Assembly (NCBI RefSeq): GCF_947488465.1
Contig: NZ_CANKZA010000001.1
Location: 434,001-498,000, forward strand
Reading direction: 5' to 3'
From: an uncultured Microbacterium sp.
Lineage (GTDB): Bacteria > Actinomycetota > Actinomycetes > Actinomycetales > Microbacteriaceae
Length of the DNA: 64,000 nucleotides
The translations under genes and the position numbers were made by a program. Below are positions 8,189 to 20,777 of this stretch, piece by piece. Numbering within the stretch: position 1 is the first letter of the stretch; each line of letters starts with the position of its first letter. A model generated the notes under the pieces. That model did not search any database, was not told the DNA's origin, and worked only from the letters and a program-made list of their open reading frames with translations.

Positions 8189-10269
8189 CGGTTTCCCCTC
8201 ACGTGCAGGATGTGGACGGGCTCGGCGAAGGCGTCGAGTCGGACGAAGTTGTGATCCGACCAGGTCCACGTCGCGCCCGTGATGAGGTCCTCGACGCTGA
8301 ACTCGTCGCCCGGTGTTCCTCCCCACGCCGTCTGGTCGAGATGGACGGTCGTCTGACGCACCGAGTGGGGGTCGACGTTGACCACGACGATGATCGTGTC
8401 GGAACGTCCGTCTGCGGTCACACCGCCGGGGACGTGCTTAGAGTACACGAGGATCGCGTCATCGTCGCTGAAGTGCACGCGCAGGCCCCGCAATTGTCGT
8501 AGCGCGGGGTGTGCCCGGCGGATCTCGTTGAGGCGCTGGAGATACGGAGCCAGGGAATCGCCCGCCGCTTCGGCGGCCGCCCAATCGCGGACCTTGTACT
8601 CGAATTTCTCGTTGTCGATGTTCTCTTCGGCGCCCGCACGCGCCACGTTCTCGTACAACTCGTAGCCGGCGTAGACGCCGTAACTCGCGCCCGCTGTCGC
8701 GGCGATGGCAGCGCGTATCTTGTACGCCGGTCGCCCACCGTACTGGAGATACTCGGTCAAAATGTCGGGCGTGTTCACGAACAGGTTCGGCCGCATGATG
8801 TCGGCCGTCTCGTCGGAGATCCAGGTGAGGAACTCTTCGAGTTCGGGCTTCGTGTTGCGCCACGTGAAATACGAGTAGCTCTGCTGGAATCCCGCCTGTG
8901 CGAGCCCGAGGAGCGGCGCCGGACGAGTGAACGCCTCGGCCAGGAAGACGACATCCGGATGCTCGGCGTTCACTGTGGCGATCAACCACTCCCAGAACTG
9001 CAAGGGTTTCGTGTGCGGATTGTCCACGCGGAAGATCTTCACCCCGTGCCCGATCCAGAGGCGAACGATCCGGAGAACTTCGGCACGGATACCGTCCGGA
9101 TCGTTGTCGAAGTTGATCGGATAGATGTCCTGATACTTCTTCGGCGGATTCTCGGCGTACGCGATCGTCCCGTCCGGGAGCGTGGTGAACCACTCCGGAT
9201 GTGCGGTGACCCAGGGATGATCGGGCGCCGCTTGCAGCGCGAGGTCGAGCGCCACCTCCAGCCCGTTCGCGGTCGCCGTGCGCACGAAGGCCCGGAAATC
9301 GGCGATCGAGCCGAGGTCCGGGTGCACGGTGTCATGTCCGCCGGCGGATGAGCCGATCGCCCAGGGCGAACCCGGGTCGCCCGGACCTGCGGTCAGGGTG
9401 TTGTTGGGCCCCTTGCGGTTGCGCTCACCGATCGGATGGATCGGCGGGAGGTAGACGACGTCGAACCCCATCGCTGCCACGGCGGGTAGCCGCTTCGCGG
9501 CGGAGCGGAAGGTGCCACTCTTGATGCTTCCGTCCTTGCGGCGGACGGCGCCCTCGGACCGGGGGAAGAACTCGTACCAGGCACCGACCCCTGCGCGCTC
9601 ACGCTCCACGAGCAGCTCGTGCGTGCGGCCGACCGTCGTGAGCGAGGAGAGGGGCCTCGCCGCGAACATCGCCGCCACGCGAGGATCCCGGACGATGGTC
9701 AGCGCCTGGTCGTCGCTGACCACGTCGTCGCGGAGCGCCTCCGCCGCGGTCTTCAGCGCGCGGCGTTCGGCCACGGGGCGGTCCTTTTCCTTCGCTGCAC
9801 GCAGGAACAGCTCGGCCCCCATGGTGCGCATGAGTTCGGCATCCACCCCCGCGGCGATCTTGAGGTCGGCAGCGTGCTCCCACGTCGCGAAATCGTCCGC
9901 AAACGACTCGAACCGGAACCTCCAAATGCCTTGCTCGAGCGGCGAGAGGAGGACACGCCAGCGGTCGAAACCGTCCTGAAGAGCCGTCAACCGGTGCAGG
10001 GACTCCTGACCCGACGGAGAGAACAGTCGCACGTGCACACCGATCAGGTCGTGTCCTTCTCGGAACGCGGTGGCGGTGAACGGGACGGCTTCGCCGGAGA
10101 AGGCGGACGGGCGGAACTCAGGGTCGATCGCGCGCGGGCGCTCGTTCCCGAGCGGGATCCGGCCGGTGCGCGCGGTCGCATCCGGAGCCGGAGACCCGAC
10201 AGGTCGGAGGGGAATCTCGGCCGTACTGCGAACTGCCGGGGAGGAAGGGGTGCTCGTCGTCGTCGCCAC
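8185..10269 (-). CDS. glgE: Alpha-1,4-glucan:maltose-1-phosphate maltosyltransferase
   Basis: This 694-residue GH13_3 enzyme transfers maltose from maltose-1-phosphate to the non-reducing end of alpha-glucan. The nucleophile Asp416 lies in F-R-V-D-N-P-H-T-K-P and the acid/base Glu445 in L-A-E-A-F-T-R-P; their 29-residue spacing equals that of characterised Streptomyces GlgE. The GTG start at 10269 follows a TAGGTT hexamer by six bases, suggesting a leaderless message. It overlaps glgB downstream; glgX lies 91 bases upstream on the same strand. No treS, pep2 or glgM gene is present in this window, so the source of maltose-1-phosphate is unknown here. Confidence 0.97.
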   Translation of the reverse strand: MATTTSTPSSPAVRSTAEIPLRPVGSPAPDATARTGRIPLGNERPRAIDPEFRPSAFSGEAVPFTATAFREGHDLIGVHVRLFSPSGQESLHRLTALQDGFDRWRVLLSPLEQGIWRFRFESFADDFATWEHAADLKIAAGVDAELMRTMGAELFLRAAKEKDRPVAERRALKTAAEALRDDVVSDDQALTIVRDPRVAAMFAARPLSSLTTVGRTHELLVERERAGVGAWYEFFPRSEGAVRRKDGSIKSGTFRSAAKRLPAVAAMGFDVVYLPPIHPIGERNRKGPNNTLTAGPGDPGSPWAIGSSAGGHDTVHPDLGSIADFRAFVRTATANGLEVALDLALQAAPDHPWVTAHPEWFTTLPDGTIAYAENPPKKYQDIYPINFDNDPDGIRAEVLRIVRLWIGHGVKIFRVDNPHTKPLQFWEWLIATVNAEHPDVVFLAEAFTRPAPLLGLAQAGFQQSYSYFTWRNTKPELEEFLTWISDETADIMRPNLFVNTPDILTEYLQYGGRPAYKIRAAIAATAGASYGVYAGYELYENVARAGAEENIDNEKFEYKVRDWAAAEAAGDSLAPYLQRLNEIRRAHPALRQLRGLRVHFSDDDAILVYSKHVPGGVTADGRSDTIIVVVNVDPHSVRQTTVHLDQTAWGGTPGDEFSVEDLITGATWTWSDHNFVRLDAFAEPVHILHVRGNR

Positions 10270-10275
10270 GTCTCG

Positions 10276-10281
10276 AACCTA
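10276..10281 (-). promoter_or_regulatory. Probable -10 hexamer TAGGTT before glgE
   Basis: On the minus strand TAGGTT is followed by six bases and then the GTG of glgE, consistent with transcription starting at the start codon. It suggests glgE-glgB can be transcribed apart from glgX. Confidence 0.55.
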
Positions 10282-10360
10282 CCGCCGTTGCGTCGTGGTG
10301 TGCACCTGTGGATCGGCGCGGCCGCGCTCCCACCCCCGCGAGACAGGGTGAAAGGGCGGG

Positions 10361-12448
10361 TCAGGCCATGCGGAAGAGCTGCATTGCGGTGCCGGGGAGA
10401 GCGACGACGTCGCCCGGCGCGAAAACCTGCTCGGATGCCTCAGGGCGCTCGGGCACGCTCGACCACAGCGCGACGAACTCGGTGATGCCGTCGATGCGGG
10501 GGAGCGTGACATCGATCGGGCGCTCGTTGCCGTGCACGATGAGCAGAATCCGGTTGGGGTCCTCTGACTCCGGCGTTGACTGGGCGTCGTACTGCAGCGT
10601 GCGATGCGCCGGGTTCGTCCACCTGTCGATCGACATCGTCTCACCGTTCTCGTCGTACCAGTCGATCACCGACGAGTTCGGGACAGGATGCACGGCGTGC
10701 GCGAACCGGCGCGGGCGCAGTGCCGGGTTCTCTCTCCGGAGTTGGATCAGGCGCTGCACGTGCGCGAACAGGTCTTCCTGCCACGGCGCGTGTTGCCAGT
10801 CGACCCACGTGAGCGGCGACGAATGGCAGTAGGCGTTGTTGTTGCCGCGCTGGGTGCGGGCGAACTCATCGCCCGCAGTGATCATGGGGATGCCGGCCGA
10901 AAGCAGCAGTGTTCCCATGAGGTTGCGCATCGCGCGCCGCCGCGCGGCGAGGATGCCGGGATCGTCGGTGGGGCCTTCCGCACCGTGATTGAACGAGCGG
11001 TTCGTGTCGGCTCCGTCGCGCCCCTGCTCGCCGTTGCCCATATTGTGCGTGATGTCGTACGAGACGAGGTCGCGAAGAGTGAACCCGTCGTGTGCAGTGA
11101 CGAAGTTGACACTGGCGAGCGGCCCGCGCTCGTCGCTGAAGGTGTTCGACGATCCGGCGAGTCGGGTCGCGAACCCGCCGACACCGACGGGCGAGGTGCC
11201 CGCCCGGCGCGCGTAGTCGACGTCGCTGAGCCAGAAGTTTCGCACACGGTCGCGATAGCGGTCGTTCCACTCGGCCCATCCGGCGCCGAAGTTCCCCGTC
11301 TGCCAGCCGCCCATCCCGACATCCCACGGCTCGGCGATGTTCTTGATGCCGGCCAGGGCGGGGTCGTCGATGATCGCGCGCAACAGCGGGTGATCGGCGG
11401 TGAAGACGTGGTTCTCGTCGCGACCGAGCGTCGCGGCCAGATCGAAACGGAATCCGTCGACCTGCAGATCGTTCGCCCAATAGCGCAGTGAATCGAGCAC
11501 CAGGCGGGCCGCGGCATCCGTCGACGTGTTCAGGGAGTTGCCGCATCCGGTGAGATCGATGTACGCGCCATCCTCACGCTGCCGGTAGTAGGCCCGATTG
11601 TCGATGCCGCGCAGGCTCGACCGCGGATCGGCCATGCCGAGTTCGGATGTGTGGTTGAAGACGACGTCGAGGATCACCTCGATGCCCGCCGCGTGCAGGG
11701 ACTTGACCATCTGCTGGAACTCACGCACGACACCTACCGGCCCTTGGGCTGAAGCCTCGGCGGTCGCGTAGCCGCCGTGCGGCGTGAAGAAGTTGAGGGT
11801 GTTGTACCCCCAGTAGTTCGTCAGGCCGTGCTGCAGCAGACGCGGCTCGGTTTCGAACGCGTGCACGGGCAGGAGTTCGACGGCCGTGACGCCGAGCGCG
11901 TGCAGATGCGCGATCATCGCGGGGTGCCCGAGCCCGGCATACGTGCCGTGGAGGGCGGGCGGAACGCCGGGGTGCCTCTTGGAAAGCCCCGTGACGTGCG
12001 CTTCGTAGATCACGGTCCGATCCAACGGCGTCTCGGGCTTCGTGACGCCCTCCCAATCGAAGCCGGGCTCGACGACGACCGATCGCCACTGACCGCGCCG
12101 CACCGGCACGAGGCCACGCCCGTAGGGGTCGATCAGCAGGCTCTCGGGGTTGAAGGTGTTGCCGGGGCCGGCCGGGCCGTCGACGCGGAGCGCGTAGCGC
12201 GTGCCGGGTCGCAGGCTCGGCGTCGTGATCTCCCAGACACCGTCGCCGACGGGCGCGAGCGGAAACGCCTCCGTGATCCAATCGAGGTCGATCTCGTCGA
12301 AGATCACCATCTCGACGCTCGTGGCCGCTCCTGACCAGACCCGCAGGCGCCCCACATCGCCCCGCAGAGTCACCCCGAGGTCATCGAGCGAGGAATCGAG
12401 GAATGCGGGGGGAGCTGCGAGGGTGGGGGAAGGCGTCGGGCTGGCCAT
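10361..12448 (-). CDS. glgX: Glycogen debranching enzyme
   Basis: From ATG 12448 the protein is 695 residues, the usual GlgX size. The open frame continues upstream for over 2 kb, but that part is antisense to the cysteine desulfurase and mnmA and is a high-GC shadow. It has an N-terminal CBM48 domain, a GH13_11 barrel with Asp336 in G-F-R-F-D-L-A and Glu373 in A-E-P-W-D, and the family motif A-G-D-E-F. It hydrolyses alpha-1,6 linkages of short glycogen branches. It is encoded just upstream of glgE-glgB, giving a debranching, maltosyl-transfer and branching set. Confidence 0.95.
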   Translation of the reverse strand: MASPTPSPTLAAPPAFLDSSLDDLGVTLRGDVGRLRVWSGAATSVEMVIFDEIDLDWITEAFPLAPVGDGVWEITTPSLRPGTRYALRVDGPAGPGNTFNPESLLIDPYGRGLVPVRRGQWRSVVVEPGFDWEGVTKPETPLDRTVIYEAHVTGLSKRHPGVPPALHGTYAGLGHPAMIAHLHALGVTAVELLPVHAFETEPRLLQHGLTNYWGYNTLNFFTPHGGYATAEASAQGPVGVVREFQQMVKSLHAAGIEVILDVVFNHTSELGMADPRSSLRGIDNRAYYRQREDGAYIDLTGCGNSLNTSTDAAARLVLDSLRYWANDLQVDGFRFDLAATLGRDENHVFTADHPLLRAIIDDPALAGIKNIAEPWDVGMGGWQTGNFGAGWAEWNDRYRDRVRNFWLSDVDYARRAGTSPVGVGGFATRLAGSSNTFSDERGPLASVNFVTAHDGFTLRDLVSYDITHNMGNGEQGRDGADTNRSFNHGAEGPTDDPGILAARRRAMRNLMGTLLLSAGIPMITAGDEFARTQRGNNNAYCHSSPLTWVDWQHAPWQEDLFAHVQRLIQLRRENPALRPRRFAHAVHPVPNSSVIDWYDENGETMSIDRWTNPAHRTLQYDAQSTPESEDPNRILLIVHGNERPIDVTLPRIDGITEFVALWSSVPERPEASEQVFAPGDVVALPGTAMQLFRMA

Positions 12449-12502
12449 GCGCTCTACAGTAGTAACGCCGCGAGTCCGGCACGTAACGCGACGAGGAGGG
12501 TC

Positions 12503-13681
12503 ATGTCGATCTACCTCGATCATGCATCGTTCTCGCCGCTGCGGTCCTCCGCGAGAGAGGCCTGGTTGGCCGCTTCCGAGGTGGTCGGAAACGCGTCCTC
12601 GGTGCACGGGGCCGGCCAGGACGCACGACGCCTGCTGGAGGAATCGCGCGAGTCTTTGGCCGCTGCCCTGCGGTGCGAGCCGATCGAAGTCGTGTTCACC
12701 TCCGGCGGCACGGAGGCGATCAATCTTGCGCTGAAGGGGCTGTGGTGGTCCCGCGCCACAGGGGCGGATGCCGTGGTTCTGCCGGACGGTGAGCATCACG
12801 CGACGATGGACTCGGTCGCGTGGCTCGTCGCAGCCGAGAGCGCGCAGGTGCGCCACGTCCCGCTCGACGGGTGGGGGCGGATCGACCCCGAGGTGTTCGC
12901 GGCGGCGACGCCCGGCGCGGCGCTCGCGACCGCGCTGATCGCCAACAACGAGGTGGGGACGATCCAGGAGGCCGCGGTCCTGGCCGGCGCGGCGGCGACG
13001 GCCGGCATACCACTCCACCTCGACGGGGTCGCTGCGCTCGGTCACCTCCCGATCGACTTCGCCGGCTGGCGCGGCGACGGAAGCGGCTCCGGCGGTCTCG
13101 TCGCGCTCAGCATCTCGGGACACAAGATCGGCGCGCCGGTCGGCACGGGGGCGCTCGTGGTGTCGCGGCACGCCGCCCTCACCCCGGTGCTTCACGGCGG
13201 TGGCCAGCAGCGAGGCTTGCGCTCGGGAACGCCCGACGTCGCCGGCGCTGCGGCTCTCGCCGTCGCGGCGACGGAGGCCGTCGCCGAGCAAGCCGGGGAG
13301 CATGCGCGTCTGGAGGCGCTCCGTACGCGTCTGATCTCGGGGATCCGCATCGCGGTGCCTGCCGCCGAGCTCCTCGGCGACCCGGGCGACCGTCTCCCGG
13401 GCAACGTCCACCTGCATTTCCCCGGCGCCGCGGGGGAGTCTCTGCTCTTTCTCCTGGACCAGGCGGGGATCTCGGTCTCGACCGGATCCGCCTGCCAAGC
13501 GGGCGTCGCCGAACCCTCGCACGTCGTGCTGGCGCTCGGCCGGGACGAGCGTGTGGCGCGGTCGGTCCTGCGCATCACGCTCGGCCGGACGACGACCGCC
13601 GCGGACGTCGACGCCGTGCTGGCGGTGCTGCCGGAGGCGTATGCGCGGGCATCCGGAGCCCGCACGGCCGCACGCTCGTAG
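12503..13681 (+). CDS. Cysteine desulfurase (NifS/IscS-type)
   Basis: A 392-residue class V aminotransferase-fold PLP enzyme that releases sulfur from cysteine as an enzyme persulfide. PLP-binding Lys208 lies in S-G-H-K-I-G-A and the catalytic Cys331 in T-G-S-A-C. The N-terminal Y-L-D-H-A differs slightly from the usual YLDNAAT/YLDHAAT signature but fits. ATG 12503 has GGAGGG upstream. It lies nine bases before mnmA and is very likely the sulfur donor for tRNA thiolation, as in many bacteria where the two genes are adjacent. No scaffold or Fe-S assembly genes flank it. It is divergent from glgX. Confidence 0.92.
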   Translation: MSIYLDHASFSPLRSSAREAWLAASEVVGNASSVHGAGQDARRLLEESRESLAAALRCEPIEVVFTSGGTEAINLALKGLWWSRATGADAVVLPDGEHHATMDSVAWLVAAESAQVRHVPLDGWGRIDPEVFAAATPGAALATALIANNEVGTIQEAAVLAGAAATAGIPLHLDGVAALGHLPIDFAGWRGDGSGSGGLVALSISGHKIGAPVGTGALVVSRHAALTPVLHGGGQQRGLRSGTPDVAGAAALAVAATEAVAEQAGEHARLEALRTRLISGIRIAVPAAELLGDPGDRLPGNVHLHFPGAAGESLLFLLDQAGISVSTGSACQAGVAEPSHVVLALGRDERVARSVLRITLGRTTTAADVDAVLAVLPEAYARASGARTAARS

Positions 13682-13684
13682 ACT
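13679..13684 (+). promoter_or_regulatory. Probable -10 hexamer TAGACT before mnmA
   Basis: TAGACT overlaps the stop codon of the cysteine desulfurase and lies six bases before the GTG of mnmA. It would allow a leaderless mnmA message independent of readthrough from upstream. Confidence 0.5.
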
Positions 13685-13690
13685 GGTCCG

Positions 13691-14788
13691 GTGCGAATAC
13701 TGGCGGCGATGAGTGGTGGGGTCGACTCTGCCGTTGCTGCGGCGCGTGCCGTGGAAGCGGGTCACGACGTCGTCGGTGTCCACCTGGCACTCTCGCGCGC
13801 GGGGGGCACGTTGCGCGCGGGGAGCCGCGGATGCTGCACGATCGAAGATGCCCTGGACGCGCGCCGCGCGGCCGATCGCCTCGGCATCCCGTTCTACGTC
13901 TGGGATTTCTCGGAGCGCTTCCGCGAAGACGTCATCGCCGACTTCGTCGCCGAGTATCAGGCGGGGCGCACCCCGAACCCGTGCATGCGGTGCAACGAGA
14001 AGATCAAGTTCGCAGCCCTGCTGGAGCGCGCCGTGGAACTCGGATTCGATGCGGTCTGCACGGGTCACTATGCACTCCTGGTCGACGGACCCGAGGGCCG
14101 GGAACTGCACCGCGCGTCGGATGCGGCGAAAGACCAGTCCTATGTGCTGGGTGTTCTCACGGCTGAGCAGCTTGCACACACGTACTTCCCGCTGGGCGAC
14201 ACGCCATCCAAGGCGCTCGTGCGCGCCGAGGCTGCCGAGCGCGGCCTGACGGTTGCGCAGAAGCCGGACAGCCATGACATCTGCTTCATTCCGGACGGCG
14301 ATACGCGCGGCTGGTTGGCCGACAAGGTCGGCGCAGAGCGTGGTGAGATCCTCGATCGCGCAGGTGAGGTGATCGGAACCCACGAGGGGGCGCATGCCTT
14401 CACCGTGGGCCAGCGTCGGGGACTTTCGATCGGTGTTCCCGCCGCCGACGGCAAGCCACGCTTCGTCCTCGAAGTGCGCCCCGTCTCGAACACGGTCGTC
14501 GTCGGCCCGAAGGAGGCCCTCGCCACCGCGGAGATCTCCGGCATCCGGGCGACCTGGACGGGAGCCCCGCCGGACGCGGCCGAGTTCGACTGCCACGTGC
14601 AGATCCGCGCGCACTCCGATCCGGTCCCCGCCCGCGCGCAGTGGAGCGCGCAGGGTGTCACCGTTGTCCCTGAGATGCCGTTCGACGGCGTCGCCCCGGG
14701 CCAGACCGCGGTGTTGTACCTCGGTACGCGCGTGCTGGGTCAGTTCACGGTCGACGCGACGGTATCTGCGGTTCCCGTCGACGCCTGA
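13691..14788 (+). CDS. mnmA: tRNA 2-thiouridine(34) synthase
   Basis: A 365-residue ATP-pyrophosphatase-family enzyme that adenylates U34 of tRNA-Lys, Glu and Gln and inserts sulfur. The PP-loop S-G-G-V-D-S-A lies at residues 9-15. The nucleophile Cys98 is in N-P-C-M-R-C-N, and the persulfide-bearing Cys198 is in H-D-I-C-F. Length and C-terminal beta-barrel match the family. GTG 13691 is used because the PP-loop must sit close to the N-terminus. It stands immediately behind a cysteine desulfurase, its probable sulfur donor, and 33 bases before ligA. Confidence 0.96.
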   Translation: MRILAAMSGGVDSAVAAARAVEAGHDVVGVHLALSRAGGTLRAGSRGCCTIEDALDARRAADRLGIPFYVWDFSERFREDVIADFVAEYQAGRTPNPCMRCNEKIKFAALLERAVELGFDAVCTGHYALLVDGPEGRELHRASDAAKDQSYVLGVLTAEQLAHTYFPLGDTPSKALVRAEAAERGLTVAQKPDSHDICFIPDGDTRGWLADKVGAERGEILDRAGEVIGTHEGAHAFTVGQRRGLSIGVPAADGKPRFVLEVRPVSNTVVVGPKEALATAEISGIRATWTGAPPDAAEFDCHVQIRAHSDPVPARAQWSAQGVTVVPEMPFDGVAPGQTAVLYLGTRVLGQFTVDATVSAVPVDA

Positions 14789-17203
<2,415 letters not shown>

Positions 17204-18913
17204 TTACGCCGTTGGCGCTGTTCCGTTCGTGAGCGACAGCAGCGACTCGCGCACCTGACGACGCAGGACCTTGCCGATGAGCGATGTCGGCAACTCGTCG
17301 ACGACGAAGATCCGTCGTGGCACTTTGTACGGCGTGAGAATGCCGCGCACGTAGTCGCGGATGCTTTCCACATCCATGTCGGCACCGTCGAGGACGACGG
17401 CAGCGACGACGTCTTCGCCGGAGTGGGCGCTGGGCAATCCGACGACCGCGGCGTCGATGACGTGCGGGTGTTGCCGAAGGGCGTTTTCGACCTCGGTCGG
17501 CGCGACGTTGAACCCACCGGTGATGATGAGCTCCTTGATCCGGTCCACGATCCGCACGAAACCACCCGCGTCGATCGTGACGATGTCGCCGGTGCGGAAC
17601 CACCCGTCGACGAACACCTTCTCGGTCTCCTCCGGCCGGCCATAGTAGCCCTGGAACACCTGCGGTCCGCGCACCAACAGCTCACCGCGCTCGCCCGGTG
17701 GGACATCACGCGTGGGCTCATCGGGGTCGACGACGCGGCACTCGGTGCCCGGCAGAGGCAAGCCCACCGTCCCGGCGACTCGGTTATCCGACACAGGGTT
17801 CGCCATGAGCACCGGCGAGCATTCCGACAGGCCGTACCCCTCGACCAGGAAACCGCCCGTGGCCTCTTCGAACGGCACCACGATGCTCTGCGACAACGCC
17901 ATGGCTCCGGAAATGGCGACCTCCGTGCCCGCGAGGGACACGCCCGCCTCGCGGGCGGCCGTCAAGAGACGTTCGGCGATCGGTGGAACGAGGGGCAGGA
18001 AGGTTGCCGGGTGCTTCTTCGTCACGTCGAGCACGAGCTCGGGCTCGAACCGCGGAAAGAGCACCAGTCGTGCACCCATCGACATCGCGAACGTCAGGCA
18101 GAGCGTGAGCCCATACGCGTGAAACATCGGAAGAACCGCGTACACGACACAGCCGTTGCCGCGCTGGATCGACGGAACCCACGCTTGCGACTGACGCGCG
18201 TTCGACAGCAGGTTGCGGTGCGTCAACGCCGCACCCTTGGGAGCGCCGGTCGTGCCGCTCGTGTACTGGATGATCGCAAGATCATCGCACTGCGGTCCGG
18301 GTCGAGACGCCGGCAGCGGGTCGTTCGCAAGCAGCTTCTCCCATGCGGTTGCTCCCGAGACGCGCTCGGTGAGGGCCGCGCGCGACGCCCGCGCCTTCGC
18401 GATCGGCAGCGTCAGCGCAAGGCGGAGATGCACCGGCATGGCGCGGGTGATATCGACGGAGATCAGGTTGTCGACGGCGACGTCTGCCGGGAACTCCTGC
18501 ACCGTACGGATGACCTTGCTCCAGACGATCGCTGTCTTCGCGCCGTGATCCTCGAACTGCTTGCGAAGTTCGCGCGGTGTGTAAAGCGGGTTGTGTTCGA
18601 CCACGACGGCGCCGAGCCGCAGGATCGCGTAGAACGCGACGATGTGCTGGGGGCAGTTCGGCAGAACGATCGCGACGGGGTCCCCGGCGCCGACGCCCAG
18701 TGCGGCCAGGCCGGCGGCGGCGCGGTCGATCGCATCCTGCAGGTCGCGGTAGGTCGTCTCCCTGCCGAAAAACTGCAGGGCCGGAGCGTCGGGGTAGTCC
18801 CGGGCGGAGGCGGTGACGATGTCCAGGAGCGAACCGTCGACGGGCTCCAGGTCGTCGGGAACCCCGTCGGCGTAGCTGGCAATCCAAGGGCGAGGGGGAT
18901 CGTAGGTCGTCAC
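17204..18913 (-). CDS. Long-chain acyl-CoA ligase (AMP-binding)
   Basis: A 569-residue ANL-superfamily enzyme that activates a carboxylic acid, probably a long-chain fatty acid, to its CoA thioester via an acyl-adenylate. The P-loop Y-T-S-G-T-T-G-A-P-K-G is near residues 213-223. The A5 motif G-Y-G-L-S-E-C and the A7/A8 motifs W-F-R-T-G-D and D-R-I-K-E-L-I are present. The usual C-terminal Lys lies in T-S-L-I-G-K-V-L-R-R. GTG 18913 follows TAGGCT by six bases. It lies divergent from gatC, with 56 bases between. Confidence 0.92.
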   Translation of the reverse strand: MTTYDPPRPWIASYADGVPDDLEPVDGSLLDIVTASARDYPDAPALQFFGRETTYRDLQDAIDRAAAGLAALGVGAGDPVAIVLPNCPQHIVAFYAILRLGAVVVEHNPLYTPRELRKQFEDHGAKTAIVWSKVIRTVQEFPADVAVDNLISVDITRAMPVHLRLALTLPIAKARASRAALTERVSGATAWEKLLANDPLPASRPGPQCDDLAIIQYTSGTTGAPKGAALTHRNLLSNARQSQAWVPSIQRGNGCVVYAVLPMFHAYGLTLCLTFAMSMGARLVLFPRFEPELVLDVTKKHPATFLPLVPPIAERLLTAAREAGVSLAGTEVAISGAMALSQSIVVPFEEATGGFLVEGYGLSECSPVLMANPVSDNRVAGTVGLPLPGTECRVVDPDEPTRDVPPGERGELLVRGPQVFQGYYGRPEETEKVFVDGWFRTGDIVTIDAGGFVRIVDRIKELIITGGFNVAPTEVENALRQHPHVIDAAVVGLPSAHSGEDVVAAVVLDGADMDVESIRDYVRGILTPYKVPRRIFVVDELPTSLIGKVLRRQVRESLLSLTNGTAPTA

Positions 18914-18919
18914 GGCATC

Positions 18920-18925
18920 AGCCTA
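18920..18925 (-). promoter_or_regulatory. Probable -10 hexamer TAGGCT before acyl-CoA ligase
   Basis: On the minus strand TAGGCT, six bases, then GTG. It lies back to back with the gatC hexamer, only 32 bases away, so the two promoters share one very short divergent region. Confidence 0.5.
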
Positions 18926-18957
18926 ACGGTGCGACAGGAAGCGACGAAGGGCCACCG

Positions 18958-18963
18958 TAGACT
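18958..18963 (+). promoter_or_regulatory. Probable -10 hexamer TAGACT before gatC
   Basis: TAGACT is followed by six bases and the GTG of gatC; the same hexamer and spacing precede mnmA and the lipoprotein gene at 30071. Confidence 0.55.
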
Positions 18964-18969
18964 GGTCGC

Positions 18970-19269
18970 GTGTCTGAAATCACCCCTGATCTCGTGCGCC
19001 ATCTCGGCGTGCTCGCCCGGATCGAACTGAGCGACGAGGAGGTGCAGCGTCTCACCGGTCAGCTCGACGCCATCGTCGACAACATCGCCAAGGTGTCCGA
19101 GGTCGCCACCCCCGACGTCCCCGCGACGAGCCACCCGATTCCGCTGCACAACGTGTTCCGTCCCGATGTGGTGGGCCGGATGCTGACCCGCGACGAGGTG
19201 CTGCAGAATGCCCCGGATGCCGCCGACGGACGTTTCCGCGTGACCGCCATCCTGGGAGAAGAGCAGTGA
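18970..19269 (+). CDS. gatC: Asp/Glu-tRNA amidotransferase subunit C
   Basis: A 99-residue small subunit of the GatCAB complex, which converts Glu-tRNA(Gln) or Asp-tRNA(Asn) to the amidated forms. GatC wraps around GatA and stabilises it. The N-terminal helix pair with [10 protein letters not shown] and the C-terminal P-x-x-x-x-R-x-D-x-V pattern are typical. GTG 18970 begins a three-gene operon; its stop overlaps the GTG of gatA by four bases. The presence of GatCAB implies that Gln-tRNA, and perhaps Asn-tRNA, is made indirectly in this organism. Confidence 0.95.
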   Translation: MSEITPDLVRHLGVLARIELSDEEVQRLTGQLDAIVDNIAKVSEVATPDVPATSHPIPLHNVFRPDVVGRMLTRDEVLQNAPDAADGRFRVTAILGEEQ

Positions 19270-20777
19270 GCGAACTGATCCGAATGAGCGCCGCGGACCT
19301 CGCCGCGCGCCTGTCGACCGGCGAAGTATCGAGCGTCGAAGCGACGCAGGCTCACCTCGACCGCATCGCCGCGGTCGACGGCGACGTGCACGCATTCCTT
19401 CACGTCAGTGATCACGCGCTCGACGTCGCGGCCGACATCGATCGTCGCCGCGCCGCGGGTGAGCAGCTCGGTGACCTCGCCGGCGTTCCGCTGGCGATCA
19501 AGGACGTCCTCGTGACGACCGACATGCCCTCGACCAGCGGATCGAAGATCCTCGAGGGATTCCTGTCGCCCTACGACGCGACCGTCGTCGCCCGTGCGCG
19601 TGCGGCGGGCCTCGTACCCCTCGGTAAGACGAACATGGACGAATTCGCGATGGGCTCCTCCACCGAGCACTCCGCGTACGGACCGACCCATAACCCGTGG
19701 GACCTCGACCGGATCCCCGGCGGCTCCGGCGGAGGCTCGGCTGCGGCCGTTGCCGCGTTCGAAGCGCCGATCGCCCTCGGCTCGGACACCGGCGGTTCGA
19801 TCCGTCAGCCCGCACACGTGACCGGGACAGTGGGGCTCAAGCCGACGTATGGCGGCGTCAGCCGCTTCGGCGCGATCGCTCTGGCTTCAAGCCTCGACCA
19901 GGTCGGCCCCGTCTCGCGCACCGTCCTCGACTCGGCGCTGCTGCACGACGTCATCGGCGGGCATGACCCGCACGATTCCACGTCGCTGACCGACGCCTGG
20001 CCGTCGTTCGCCGCGGCCGCGCGCGAAGGTGCCCGCGGTGACGTGCTGAAGGGCCTGAAGGTCGGCGTCATTCGCGAACTGCCCGACAGCGGCTTCCAGG
20101 AGGGAGTGTCGGCATCCTTCCGCGCCTCACTCGCGCTCCTCGAGGCGCAGGGCGCAGAGATCGTGGAGATCAGCGCCCCGCACTTCGAGTACGGCGTGGC
20201 GGCGTACTACCTGATCCTGCCCGCCGAGGCATCGAGCAATCTCGCGAAGTTCGACTCGGTCCGCTTCGGTCTTCGTGTCGACGTGCCGGGCGGCACGGTC
20301 GAGGACGTGATGGCGCGCTCGCGCGACCTCGGCTTCGGAGACGAGGTCAAGCGCCGCATCATTCTCGGCACCTACGCGCTGTCGGCCGGCTACTACGACG
20401 CGTATTACGGCAGCGCACAGAAGGTGCGCACGCTCATTCAGCGCGACTTCGACGACGCCTTCGCGCAGGTCGATGTGATCGCCACGCCGTCGGCGCCCAC
20501 CACGGCCTTCCGGCTGGGGGAGAAGATCGATGACCCGCTGCAGATGTACCTCAACGACGTCACCACGATTCCGGTGAACCTCGCCGGCGTCCCCGGGATC
20601 TCGATCCCCTCCGGACTGGCGGCAGAAGACGGACTGCCGGTCGGCATCCAATTCATCGCTCCCGCCCGCGAGGATGCCCGCCTGTACCGCGTAGGTGCTG
20701 CGCTGGAAGCTCTGCTCGTCGATGAATGGGGTGGTCCGCTGCTGGACCGCGCCCCGCTGCTGGGAGGGGCCCGCTGA
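19266..20777 (+). CDS. gatA: Asp/Glu-tRNA amidotransferase subunit A
   Basis: A 503-residue amidase-signature enzyme that hydrolyses glutamine and channels ammonia to GatB. The Ser-cisSer-Lys triad is fully conserved as Lys79 (A-I-K-D), Ser154 (in the Gly/Ser-rich G-G-S-G-G-G-S stretch) and Ser178 (G-G-S-I-R), the same numbering as S. aureus GatA. Starts at GTG 19266 overlapping the gatC stop. Its own stop overlaps the ATG of gatB by one base (TGATG), giving tight translational coupling of all three subunits. Confidence 0.97.
   Translation: MSELIRMSAADLAARLSTGEVSSVEATQAHLDRIAAVDGDVHAFLHVSDHALDVAADIDRRRAAGEQLGDLAGVPLAIKDVLVTTDMPSTSGSKILEGFLSPYDATVVARARAAGLVPLGKTNMDEFAMGSSTEHSAYGPTHNPWDLDRIPGGSGGGSAAAVAAFEAPIALGSDTGGSIRQPAHVTGTVGLKPTYGGVSRFGAIALASSLDQVGPVSRTVLDSALLHDVIGGHDPHDSTSLTDAWPSFAAAAREGARGDVLKGLKVGVIRELPDSGFQEGVSASFRASLALLEAQGAEIVEISAPHFEYGVAAYYLILPAEASSNLAKFDSVRFGLRVDVPGGTVEDVMARSRDLGFGDEVKRRIILGTYALSAGYYDAYYGSAQKVRTLIQRDFDDAFAQVDVIATPSAPTTAFRLGEKIDDPLQMYLNDVTTIPVNLAGVPGISIPSGLAAEDGLPVGIQFIAPAREDARLYRVGAALEALLVDEWGGPLLDRAPLLGGAR

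Noticed and set aside
12449..14614. Very long open frame upstream of glgX on the minus strand, making a 1,400-residue protein
   Set aside because: The extension is antisense to the cysteine desulfurase and mnmA, has no domain I recognise and an Arg/Gly-rich shadow composition. ATG 12448 gives the normal GlgX length.
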